Source of the DNA: Chloroflexi bacterium OHK40
GTDB taxonomy: Bacteria > Chloroflexota > Chloroflexia > Chloroflexales > Chloroflexaceae
Assembly: GCA_004367505.1 (NCBI GenBank)
Contig: SFCB01000068.1
Location: 1 to 33,014 of the forward strand
DNA: 33,014 nucleotides
Direction of reading: 5' to 3'
Positions within the stretch are counted from its first letter, which is position 1. Each line of letters opens with the position of its first letter. Under the pieces are notes generated by a model, which did not search any database, was not told the origin of the DNA, and saw only the letters and a program-made list of their open reading frames with translations. Made by a program: the position numbers and the translations under genes. Below are positions 17,274 through 23,773 of this stretch, piece after piece.

Positions 17274-18179
17274 ATGTCACGCAACCCATCCCGCCGCACA
17301 ACGCCCCCACCAAGCCTGCTCGAAGCGGTGGCGTCGGCCGGAGCGGCCTACACCGGCGAGGCGACGCCTGCCGGCGAGCGCGCCGTAGACGCCGCCACCA
17401 GCGGCCTGCGCGGCGGTGGCTTCCGCCTGACGATCACGGTGACGCCGCAGCAGGCCATCTTCGGCCCGCTCCCCCAGGGGTCCCAGCGAGTCGAGGGCGA
17501 TACCGCCCTCCCACCGGGCCGGCGCAGCCCCCCCGACGGCCCTCGTTTTCCGCCGGATGACGTGCGCGAGCTGCCCTACTGGGACACGGCCCAGTCGCCT
17601 GGCCCGCACCCGGTGCTCGTGGTCGCCTCGGATCCACCTCTGGTACGGCGGTTGAGCGGCCCGGCCGACGATCTGCCCGCCGTGGTGGCCCGGGTAAGAG
17701 GCTGGGTAGAGGCCGACGCAGGCAAGCACCCCGGGAAGCTGCTCGGCGAGCTCAGCACGCCAGGCAACCACCCCGCCGCCTACCTGGCCGCCTTCGAGCT
17801 GCTACAGCGCAGCGCGCCCGACATTGTGGCGCTGGTGGAGGCCTTCCTCGACCTGCCCGACCGCCCGGGCGCGGCCACCCGGGCCGTGCTGGGCCGGGTC
17901 TACCAGGCGACGGGGCGGCTACCCGAGACCGCCCGGAGCACCCTGGGCGCCCGGCTCGCCGCAGTGTTGCCCCGCGAGCACGACCCGGCGGCGCTCCTGG
18001 GATACCTGACGTGGTTCGACGCCTACGCTGGCTCACTCGACGGGCCGACGAAGGCCGCCGTGGCCCGCGAGGCTGAGCGCATCGCCGGGATGCATCTTAC
18101 CGGCCCCGACGCAACCGCATGGCGGAGCCGGCTCGACCAGCAGCTTGCGTCGCTGCGCGCGAAGCTCGGAACGCCCTAG
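17274..18179 (+). CDS. Unrecognised helical protein of the eCIS locus
   Basis: A 301-residue protein without a family I recognise. Residues 1-45 are Pro/Ala-rich; 45-115 contain a short beta-like stretch (GFRLTITVTPQQAIFGPLPQGS) and Pro/Arg loops; 125-300 are predicted mostly helical with regular Leu/Ala spacing (PAAYLAAFELLQRSAPDIVALVEAFLDLP; LGYLTWFDAYAGSLDGPTKAAVAREAERIAGMHL). There is no LQR/GN tag, no signal peptide and no transmembrane segment. ATG 17274 follows GAGGAGG by 5 bases and only 19 bases separate it from the previous stop, so it is co-transcribed. It could be an adaptor or chaperone for a neighbouring cargo protein. That is a guess from position. Confidence 0.75.
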   Translation: MSRNPSRRTTPPPSLLEAVASAGAAYTGEATPAGERAVDAATSGLRGGGFRLTITVTPQQAIFGPLPQGSQRVEGDTALPPGRRSPPDGPRFPPDDVRELPYWDTAQSPGPHPVLVVASDPPLVRRLSGPADDLPAVVARVRGWVEADAGKHPGKLLGELSTPGNHPAAYLAAFELLQRSAPDIVALVEAFLDLPDRPGAATRAVLGRVYQATGRLPETARSTLGARLAAVLPREHDPAALLGYLTWFDAYAGSLDGPTKAAVAREAERIAGMHLTGPDATAWRSRLDQQLASLRAKLGTP

Positions 18180-18204
18180 CAGCCGCCAGGAAGGGAGATC
18201 ACCC

Positions 18205-18750
18205 GTGACGCCAACGACACGCACCTTCGCCGAGGTGACCGAGCAAAACCCTTGCGCTGGCTGCCCGGCCCCGTGCTGCCGCATGCAGCTCGTACCCTAC
18301 CCCCCGCCACGCACGGCCTTCGACATCGACCACGTGCGCTACATGCTGCTCTTCCCGGGCACGGAGTTTATCATCTCCACGGGCGGCGACTGGTCGGTTC
18401 TGTCGTGGCGCACGTGCAGCCTGCTCGACAGCGAGCACTGCACCTGCACCGTCCACGGCACGGTGGAGCAGCCACGGATCTGCGCCAGCTACAACGCCCA
18501 TAACTGCTGGTACCGGCGCAACTTTGTGACCGATACCCCGCAGGACATTTACCGGCTGAATCTGGAGCGTTTTGACGCCTGGGTAGAGGCCTTGCGCTTC
18601 GACGAACACGGCGCGCTGGTGATGGCGCCATGCTTCGAGGATGCCCAGGCGCTGGTTCGGCCCATCCCGATCGCGCCTCACTTTACCCATCCGGGCGGCA
18701 TCGTGCTGGAGCAGGATATCCGTGTGGCCCGCCAGCATGTGGCGGCGTAG
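18205..18750 (+). CDS. Cysteine-rich YkgJ-type (CxxCxxxCC) protein
   Basis: A 181-residue protein. Near the N-terminus it has Cys17, Cys20, Cys24 and Cys25 (NPCAGCPAPCC), followed by RTCSLLDSEHCTCTVHG and QPRICASYNAHNCW. This is the pattern of the YkgJ/CxxCxxCC family (PF03692), thought to bind zinc or an iron-sulfur centre; a biochemical role is not established. GTG 18205 follows AAGGGAG by about 8 bases. It lies 25 bases after the helical unknown and before the DUF4157 gene, so it is part of the cargo arm. It could install or sense a metal, or modify a neighbouring protein. No LQR/GN tag is present, so it is less likely to be cargo. Confidence 0.8.
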   Translation: MTPTTRTFAEVTEQNPCAGCPAPCCRMQLVPYPPPRTAFDIDHVRYMLLFPGTEFIISTGGDWSVLSWRTCSLLDSEHCTCTVHGTVEQPRICASYNAHNCWYRRNFVTDTPQDIYRLNLERFDAWVEALRFDEHGALVMAPCFEDAQALVRPIPIAPHFTHPGGIVLEQDIRVARQHVAA

Positions 18751-18756
18751 CCGTAC

Positions 18757-18774
18757 GGCGCAGCGCCCTGCGCC
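18757..18774 (+). other. Intercistronic hairpin
   Basis: GGCGCAG (18757-18763) and CTGCGCC (18768-18774) form a perfect 7-bp stem with a CGCC tetraloop in the 42-base gap before the DUF4157 gene. No T-run follows. It may affect mRNA processing or be chance in GC-rich DNA. Confidence 0.35.
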
Positions 18775-18792
18775 AAGTAGAGGAGAGCTTCT

Positions 18793-19497
18793 ATGCCAGG
18801 CCATAGCCGATCCGAGCGCGAGCACGCCGCGCTGCAACGTCCGAAAGCCGGAGCCGATCCGGGGGCCGAGGCAGGCCCGAGCCCCCACCCACTGATCGCG
18901 CTCCAGCGCCAGGTGGGGAACAAGCAGATCGCCCGTATGCTTGCCCAGCGCGCCGCCGAGGAAGAAGACGAGTTGGGCCTCCGCGCCGCCGAGGAGGAGG
19001 ACGAACTCGCCCTCAGCCGCGACCCCGCCCTCCAGCGCGAGAGCGCCGAGGAGGACGAACTCGCCCTCAGCCGCGAGGGGCCCGAGGTGGGCGCCGAGGG
19101 CGGCCCGGTGAGCGACGCGACCGCGAGCCGGATCAACGGGCTGCGGGGCGGCGGCAGCAGCCTGGACGAGGGCACCCGGGCGGAGATGGAAGGCGCGCTT
19201 GGCGCGAGCTTCGCAGACGTGCGCGTACACACCGGTAGCGAGGCGGCCCAGCTCAACCGCAGCCTGGGAGCCAAGGCCTTCACCACGGGCAGCGACGTCT
19301 TCTTTGGCGAGGGCGCGAGCCCGGCCGACCGGGGCCTGCTGGCCCACGAACTGACCCACGTGGTGCAGCAGCGTGGCATGAGCCCGGGCGGGCCGCTCAC
19401 CGTAGGTCCAGCCGACGACCCGCTCGAGACCGAGGCCGAGGCGAGCGCTGCGGCCGTTAGCAGCGGTGCCGCCCGGCAGAAGTCCGACGCGGAATAG
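18793..19497 (+). CDS. DUF4157 protein, putative eCIS metalloprotease
   Basis: A 234-residue protein. Residues 33-53 carry the tag PLIALQRQVGNKQIARMLAQR. Residues 54-95 hold three acidic repeats built on AEEEDELxLxR (DNA about 18950-19078). Residues 115-195 are a DUF4157 domain (PF13699): ALGASFADVRVHTG, AFTTGSDVFFGEG, then LLAHELTHVVQQ, whose H185-E-x-x-H189 is the zinc-protease motif. DUF4157 proteins are frequent eCIS cargo or processing enzymes. ATG 18793 follows GAGGAGAG by 7 bases. The region after the HExxH is short (about 45 residues), so this is a minimal form without a separate C-terminal toxin domain. Confidence 0.88.
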   Translation: MPGHSRSEREHAALQRPKAGADPGAEAGPSPHPLIALQRQVGNKQIARMLAQRAAEEEDELGLRAAEEEDELALSRDPALQRESAEEDELALSREGPEVGAEGGPVSDATASRINGLRGGGSSLDEGTRAEMEGALGASFADVRVHTGSEAAQLNRSLGAKAFTTGSDVFFGEGASPADRGLLAHELTHVVQQRGMSPGGPLTVGPADDPLETEAEASAAAVSSGAARQKSDAE

Positions 19498-19535
19498 GAC
19501 CAGCGCCCGAACGCCTGCCTGTCGCGCGGCGCGGA

Positions 19536-19562
19536 GCCCCATGGCCCGTGTGCCATCAGGGC
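19536..19562 (+). terminator. Weak terminator-like hairpin after the cargo arm
   Basis: GCCC/GGGC (19536-19539 with 19559-19562) and ATGGC/GCCAT (19541-19545 with 19552-19556) stack into one interrupted stem 39 bases after the DUF4157 stop. There is no T-run. It may end the cargo transcript, but weakly. Confidence 0.3.
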
Positions 19563-19861
19563 ATCGCATACGCAACCCGCCATACGTACGTCTGTCGCAT
19601 GGTCAATGGAGCCGCGCCCACTATTTACCATCGTTTAACGTAGATTACGAAGCCGGCACCAACTGCATCACGCCTCGACGATGAACGAAAAGACATAACG
19701 GACCCGTTTAATACTACGCAATCATACATCCCCGCCCACCGATGTATGAGATCTGCAAGAGCGAAGCACAATCTTCCCCTACATCCCCACTGACACCTTC
19801 GCTCGCGCACGGGAACTCGTTAACCACCAGACAGCGGAAGCACCCAAAACAACACACATGA

Positions 19862-19888
19862 GCGTACGATGCAGATTGTATCGTATGC
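19862..19888. promoter_or_regulatory. Inverted repeat, possible operator of the particle operon
   Basis: GCGTACGAT (19862-19870) and ATCGTATGC (19880-19888) are inverted repeats with one mismatch around a 9-base spacer. They end 35 bases before the DUF4255 ATG, a suitable place for a regulator controlling the structural genes. No regulator for it can be identified in the window. Confidence 0.4.
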
Positions 19889-19923
19889 TGGCTCCGTGTT
19901 GCCTGGAGCGTTCAGGGTAGGCC

Positions 19924-20805
19924 ATGTTCAGCGAGCTGGATGAGACCATCAAGCAGATCCTGGTGCATGAGGGCGGCATGGCCCCGGCCGAGATCGAGAT
20001 CAGCTTCGAGATCCCCAACCGCGAATGGTCAGCGGGGATTGCGCGGCCAACGATCAACTGCTACCTCTTCGACATCCGCGAGAACCGCGAACTGCGCCAG
20101 GGCGGCGTCCAGGTAGAGCGCAACGGTCCCAACGGCACGGCGGCGCGCCGGCGCCCGCCCCTGCGGCTCGACCTGACCTACCTGGTGACGGCGTGGACCC
20201 GGGCGGTCGAGGATGAGCACCGCCTGCTCTGGCACGCCCTGCGCACACTGATGCGCTTCCCAACCCTACCCACCGGGCGCCTGCAGGGCGCGCTGGGCGC
20301 CCACGAACTGCCGATCTACGCGCGAGTCGCCCAGGCCGAGAGCGTGCTGAAGAGCCCCGGCGAGTTCTGGACGGCCCTGGAGAATCAGCTCAAGCCCTCG
20401 CTGAGCTACACGATCACCCTGGCCGTTGACCACGACGCGGTGCCCGCCGGGCCGCCGGTGCTCACCACGAGCACCAGCCTGCGCACGATCGAGGTGGAAG
20501 GCGCCGGCAGCGCCGACCTGCGCATCGGCGGGGTGGCCCGCGACGAGGCCGGCGAGCCGGTGAGTGGCGTGGAACTCGCGATCGAGGGCCACGGCGCGCC
20601 GGCCACGAGCGGCGCCGACGGCCGCTTCACCCTGCGAGTCCCCCGCGCGGGGGAGTACACCCTGGTGGCCCGCGCTGGCGAGCGCGTCGTGCGGAGCACC
20701 ATCAGCGTCCCCGCGCCAGATTATACCGTCACGATTGCGCCAGCAGGCCCACCGGCGGCCCGCCCACGGGCACGGCGCAACAAGGAGGGCCCTGGCGGAG
20801 CGTAG
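19924..20805 (+). CDS. DUF4255 (Pvc16/Afp16-like) cap protein with extra C-terminal domain
   Basis: A 293-residue protein. Residues 1-180 match the DUF4255/Pvc16 N-terminal family (MFSELDETIKQILVHEG; PTINCYLFDIRENRELRQ; LDLTYLVTAWTRAVEDEHRLLWHALRTLMRFPTLP). The homologous Afp16 caps the tube and sets its end during assembly. Residues of about 198-275 add a carboxypeptidase-regulatory-like beta-sandwich (IGGVARDEAGEPVSGVELAIEG; TSGADGRFTLRVPRAGEYTLVARA). This fold is common in surface proteins and could decorate the particle end. The tail is basic. Start ATG 19924 is the only sensible one; the upstream site GGGTAGG is weak. First gene of the particle operon. Confidence 0.9.
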   Translation: MFSELDETIKQILVHEGGMAPAEIEISFEIPNREWSAGIARPTINCYLFDIRENRELRQGGVQVERNGPNGTAARRRPPLRLDLTYLVTAWTRAVEDEHRLLWHALRTLMRFPTLPTGRLQGALGAHELPIYARVAQAESVLKSPGEFWTALENQLKPSLSYTITLAVDHDAVPAGPPVLTTSTSLRTIEVEGAGSADLRIGGVARDEAGEPVSGVELAIEGHGAPATSGADGRFTLRVPRAGEYTLVARAGERVVRSTISVPAPDYTVTIAPAGPPAARPRARRNKEGPGGA

Positions 20806-20861
20806 CCGCCCCGCCGCCCGACGGAGGTGAGCCCCGAGCAGAACCATGCCAGTCGGCCGAG

Positions 20862-20889
20862 CGGCGCGCCGGGAACTGCCCACGCGCCG
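20862..20889 (+). other. Inverted repeat before the sheath gene
   Basis: CGGCGCG (20862-20868) and CGCGCCG (20883-20889) are perfect inverted repeats 14 bases apart, just before the sheath ribosome binding site AAGGAG (about 20901). It may be a leader hairpin or chance in GC-rich DNA. Confidence 0.3.
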
Positions 20890-20917
20890 GGGTGTAATCA
20901 AAGGAGCTGGACCCGCT

Positions 20918-22474
20918 ATGCCAACCTATCAGTCACCGGGAGTCTACATCCGCGAGATCAGCGGCATGAAGTCGATCCAGGCCGCCGGCACCTCGGTGGT
21001 GGCCTTCGTCGGCTTCACCAAGACCCGCCCCGTCGACAACCAGCCCGGCGAGCCCCGGCTGGTGACGAGCTGGACCCAGTACGTAGCCGAGTTCGGCGAC
21101 TTCGTCGACGGCTTCTACCTGCCGATGTCGGTCTATGGCTACTTCCAGAACGGTGGCGGCCTCTGCTATGTGCTGAGCCTGATGACCGCCGACGAGCGCA
21201 ACAGCCGCAGCGGCTCGCGCCAGAGCGCCCCACCCCGCCGGCTGACCTTGCCGGGCAGCGCCGAGAGCGTGGCCGGTTCGCTGGAGGTGCAGCCCCGTGT
21301 GGACGGCGCGGTGAACGTGATCGTCGAGCACACCCCCGAGAGCGAAGACCAGTTCAAGGTGACGATCCGCAGCACCGAGGGCGAGGAGAGCTTCGACGGG
21401 CTGACGCTAGGCAAAGGCCGGGGCCTGCGCAACGCCGTGGACGTAGTGAACGCCCAGTCGAAACTGGTGCGGCTGAAGGAGCTCGAGTCCCCGGCGACCC
21501 TCACGGAGCGCCGGCCGAAGCCCGGCAGCTACCAGATCGACGCCGCGATGGTTCCAGTGGCTCAGCCGATCGCGATCTCGCAGAAAGAGCTCGAGGGCGA
21601 CCCGAACAGCGCCCCGCGCACCGGCCTCGCGGGCCTCGCGGCGGTTGAGGAGATTACCATCGTCTGTATGCCGGACCTGATGTCCAGCTCGCCCGACGAC
21701 ATCGCCATGTACCAGAAGGCCCTGGTGGCCCACTGCGAGCAGATGAAGGACCGGGTGGCCATCCTGGACGCGCCGCGCGGCCTCTCGCCGCAGCAGGTCA
21801 AGGAGTGGATGAAGACCAAACTGAACGTCTCCTCCTCCTACGCGGCCCTCTACTACCCCTGGGTGAAAGTGCGCAACCCCCTGGCCAATGGCAAGGGCGA
21901 GAAGACCATCCTCGTGCCGCCCTCGGGGCTCCTGGCGGGCGTCTACGCCCGGGTAGACCGCGAGCGGGGCGTGCACAAGGCGCCAGCGAACGAGGAGCTC
22001 CTGGGCGTGCTGGACGTGGAGCGCAAGATCACCACCAGCGACCAGGACACCCTGAACCCGGACGGGATCAACTGCATCCGCAACTTCCCGGGGCGCGGCA
22101 TTCGCGTCTGGGGTGCCCGTACCCTGGCCGGCGGCGAGAGCGAGTGGCGCTACGTGAACGTGCGGCGGCTCTTCTGCATGCTCGAGGAGTCGATCTACGA
22201 GGGCACCCAGTGGGCCGTTTTCGAGCCGAACGATATGCTGCTCTGGGCACGGCTGCGGCGCGACATCGGCGCCTTCCTCAAGCGCATGTGGCTGCAGGGC
22301 GCACTCTTCGGCAACACGCCCGAAGAGGCCTACTACGTCAAGTGCGACGCCGAGAACAACCCGCCGGAGACGCGGGAGAACGGCGAGCTCTACATCGAGG
22401 TGGGGGTTGCCCCAGTCAAGCCGGCCGAGTTCATCATCATCAGCTTCAAGCAGATCAGCGGCGTGGCGCAGTAG
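20918..22474 (+). CDS. Contractile sheath protein (phage tail sheath family)
   Basis: A 518-residue tail sheath protein. The opening MPTYQSPGVYIREISG is the conserved sheath N-terminus that hooks a neighbouring subunit; the FVGFTK and YVAEFGDF elements follow. The C-terminal domain has GIRVWGARTL, WRYVNVRRL, ESIYEGTQWAVFEPND and AFLKRMWLQGALFG, all typical of sheath family domains. The sheath surrounds the tube and contracts to drive it forward. ATG 20918 follows AAGGAG by 11 bases. Only this one sheath gene is visible, while Afp has three paralogues (Afp2-4). The tube gene begins 10 bases later, a tight pair. Confidence 0.95.
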   Translation: MPTYQSPGVYIREISGMKSIQAAGTSVVAFVGFTKTRPVDNQPGEPRLVTSWTQYVAEFGDFVDGFYLPMSVYGYFQNGGGLCYVLSLMTADERNSRSGSRQSAPPRRLTLPGSAESVAGSLEVQPRVDGAVNVIVEHTPESEDQFKVTIRSTEGEESFDGLTLGKGRGLRNAVDVVNAQSKLVRLKELESPATLTERRPKPGSYQIDAAMVPVAQPIAISQKELEGDPNSAPRTGLAGLAAVEEITIVCMPDLMSSSPDDIAMYQKALVAHCEQMKDRVAILDAPRGLSPQQVKEWMKTKLNVSSSYAALYYPWVKVRNPLANGKGEKTILVPPSGLLAGVYARVDRERGVHKAPANEELLGVLDVERKITTSDQDTLNPDGINCIRNFPGRGIRVWGARTLAGGESEWRYVNVRRLFCMLEESIYEGTQWAVFEPNDMLLWARLRRDIGAFLKRMWLQGALFGNTPEEAYYVKCDAENNPPETRENGELYIEVGVAPVKPAEFIIISFKQISGVAQ

Positions 22475-22484
22475 GAGGTAAGCA

Positions 22485-22943
22485 ATGCCAGCGGCAAAAG
22501 ATGTGGTGCAGGGCGATCCCCTTGTTAGTTTTAACTTCGGGATCGAGGTCGAGGGGATCATCACCGGTTTCTTCACCGAGTGCTCGGGCCTGGGCAGCGA
22601 GAGCGAGGTGATCGAGCACAAGGTTGTGGGTGAGGGCGGCAAGGAGGTGGTGCGCAAGATCCCTGGCCGTCTGAAGTGGGGCGACATCACCCTCAAGCGG
22701 GGCGTCACCACCAACCTCGACTTCTGGGAGTGGCGCAAGATGGTCGAGGACGGCAACGTCTCCACGGCCCGCAAGAACGGCTCGATCATTATGTACGATC
22801 AGGAGGGCACCCCGGTGGCGCGCTGGAACTTCGAGCGCGGCTGGCCCTCCAAGATCAGCGGCCCCTCTGTCAAGTCCGACGGCAATGAGATCGTCGTCGA
22901 GGAGCTGACGATCGTCCACGAGTACATCAAGCGCGAGTCGTAA
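22485..22943 (+). CDS. Inner tube protein 1 (Afp1/Pvc1-like, gp19 family)
   Basis: A 152-residue tube protein of the T4 gp19/PF06841 family. Family signatures are FNFGIEVEGIITGFFTECSGL near 16-36, KIPGRLKWGDITLKRGVT in the middle and VEELTIVHEYIKR at the end. These subunits stack as hexamers to form the tube expelled by the sheath. ATG 22485 follows a GGAGG only 10 bases after the sheath stop. A strong hairpin lies in the gap that follows. It shares the whole fold with the second tube gene at 24386. Confidence 0.95.
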   Translation: MPAAKDVVQGDPLVSFNFGIEVEGIITGFFTECSGLGSESEVIEHKVVGEGGKEVVRKIPGRLKWGDITLKRGVTTNLDFWEWRKMVEDGNVSTARKNGSIIMYDQEGTPVARWNFERGWPSKISGPSVKSDGNEIVVEELTIVHEYIKRES

Positions 22944-23003
22944 GCCAGGAACACCGGGCCACCGCACAGGCGGCGGTCACGCCCGATGGGTCTGTCGCGG
23001 CAC

Positions 23004-23032
23004 CGTGGGTGCGTGGCCATCACGCACCCACG
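23004..23032 (+). other. Strong intercistronic hairpin after tube 1
   Basis: CGTGGGTGCGT (23004-23014) pairs perfectly with ACGCACCCACG (23022-23032) around a 7-base loop. No T-run follows. Placed between an abundant tube subunit and a low-copy assembly protein, it could protect the 3' end of sheath-tube mRNA or weaken read-through. The fold is seen; the effect is inferred. Confidence 0.55.
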
Positions 23033-23060
23033 CCAGCCACCGTTCCGCCAGGAGACCCCC

Positions 23061-23459
23061 ATGCCCACACCGATGCACAGTAACGGCGCCCCGGCGGCGC
23101 TGCAGACCGAGTTCGAGTTTACGCTGCCACGCGGCTATGTGGACGCCGAAGGGAACCTTCACCGCCACGGCGTGATGCGCCTGGCGACCGCGATGGACGA
23201 GATCGCGCCGATGCGCGACCAGCGCGTGCGCAACAACCAGGCCTACCTGGTGATCATTCTGCTCTCGCGCGTCATCACCAGGCTCGGCAACCTCCGCGAC
23301 ATCAACACCGGCGTCATCGAGAGCCTCTTCTCCGCCGACCTGGCCTACCTCCAGGACTTCTATCGCCGGATTAATGAGACCGGCAGCGCCGCCGCTGAGG
23401 TTGTCTGCCCTCACTGTGAGGGCCGCTTCGAGATCGATATGGGCCAGGTGGGGGGATAG
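23061..23459 (+). CDS. Phage tail assembly chaperone-like protein (short form)
   Basis: A 132-residue protein found between tube genes in eCIS loci and annotated in related genomes as a phage tail assembly protein. It opens with TEFEFTLPRGYVDAEGNLHRHGVMRLATAMDEIAP, a compact N-terminal strand region, has a helical middle (AYLVIILLSRVITRLGNL, SLFSADLAYLQDFYRRIN) and ends in a zinc-ribbon-like C-P-H-C with GRFEIDMGQVGG. ATG 23061 follows CAGGAG by 6 bases. The last codons GTG GGG GGA TAG create a slippery heptamer, so ribosomes may slip to make a longer form. By analogy with lambda gpG it may guide assembly of the tube or tape measure. Confidence 0.85.
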   Translation: MPTPMHSNGAPAALQTEFEFTLPRGYVDAEGNLHRHGVMRLATAMDEIAPMRDQRVRNNQAYLVIILLSRVITRLGNLRDINTGVIESLFSADLAYLQDFYRRINETGSAAAEVVCPHCEGRFEIDMGQVGG

Positions 23460-23497
23460 TCGGCTACCCCCTCGATCAGCTCCAGGAGGAGGTAGCC
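23450..23497 (+). promoter_or_regulatory. Candidate programmed -1 frameshift site
   Basis: The heptamer G_GGG_GGA (23450-23456) is in the correct frame, X_XXY_YYZ, directly before TAG (23457-23459). After a 5-base spacer a stem-loop begins: GGCTACC (23462-23468) pairs with GGTAGCC (23491-23497), then, past one C/A mismatch, CCTC (23470-23473) pairs with GAGG (23486-23489). A -1 slip reads GGG GGG ATA GTC and enters the small downstream domain. All three parts of a -1 frameshift signal are present. Confidence 0.75.
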
Positions 23498-23626
23498 TAC
23501 ATCGCTTATCACTTTCACTGGCCGATGGACCAGATCCTGGCCATGGAGCACCGCGACCGCCGGGCGTGGGTCGAGCAGATCGCGGCGATCAACCAGCGGG
23601 TCAACGCGGCGGCCGAGGGATCCTAG
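23453..23626 (+). CDS. DUF6760-like extension reached by -1 frameshift
   Basis: In the -1 frame this 57-codon segment reads GIVGYPLDQLQEEVAYIAYHF and ends RVNAAAEGS at TAG 23624-23626. It contains a helical pattern with conserved Y-P-L-D, FHW and EHRDR. Small proteins of this type follow the tail-assembly gene in other eCIS loci (DUF6760-like; name from memory). The frame has a TGA at 23417-23419 and no ATG, GTG or TTG before the domain. Only ATA could start it, so fusion by frameshift to the 132-residue protein (188 residues in total) is the simplest reading. The alternatives are ATA initiation or a one-base sequence error in the G-run. Confidence 0.75.
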   Translation, partial: GIVGYPLDQLQEEVAYIAYHFHWPMDQILAMEHRDRRAWVEQIAAINQRVNAAAEGS

Positions 23627-23773
23627 AGCAAGCACCGTGAACCAGGACGGCAGAACCGCAAGCGGATGGGGCGCTGACGAACTCCAGCCCTCCGCAGATA
23701 CCGCAAGCGTTCCGAGCAGCGCTCGAAAGACGAAAAACGGGGCGGCGCTCCAGGGCCGCCCGGGCCGAAGACG

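Larger units (their letters stand above)
19498..19923. other. Less GC-rich gap before the particle operon
   Basis: These 426 bases contain no coding-like frame and are visibly richer in A and T than their neighbours. They hold a hairpin near the previous gene (19536-19562) and an inverted repeat (19862-19888) just before the DUF4255 start. I find no pair of promoter boxes good enough to name, though a promoter for the particle genes is expected here. Confidence 0.6.

Noticed and set aside
21407-22789. A 460-codon minus-strand frame over the sheath and tube genes
   Set aside because: Antisense shadow: the plus strand encodes unmistakable sheath and gp19 tube proteins here.
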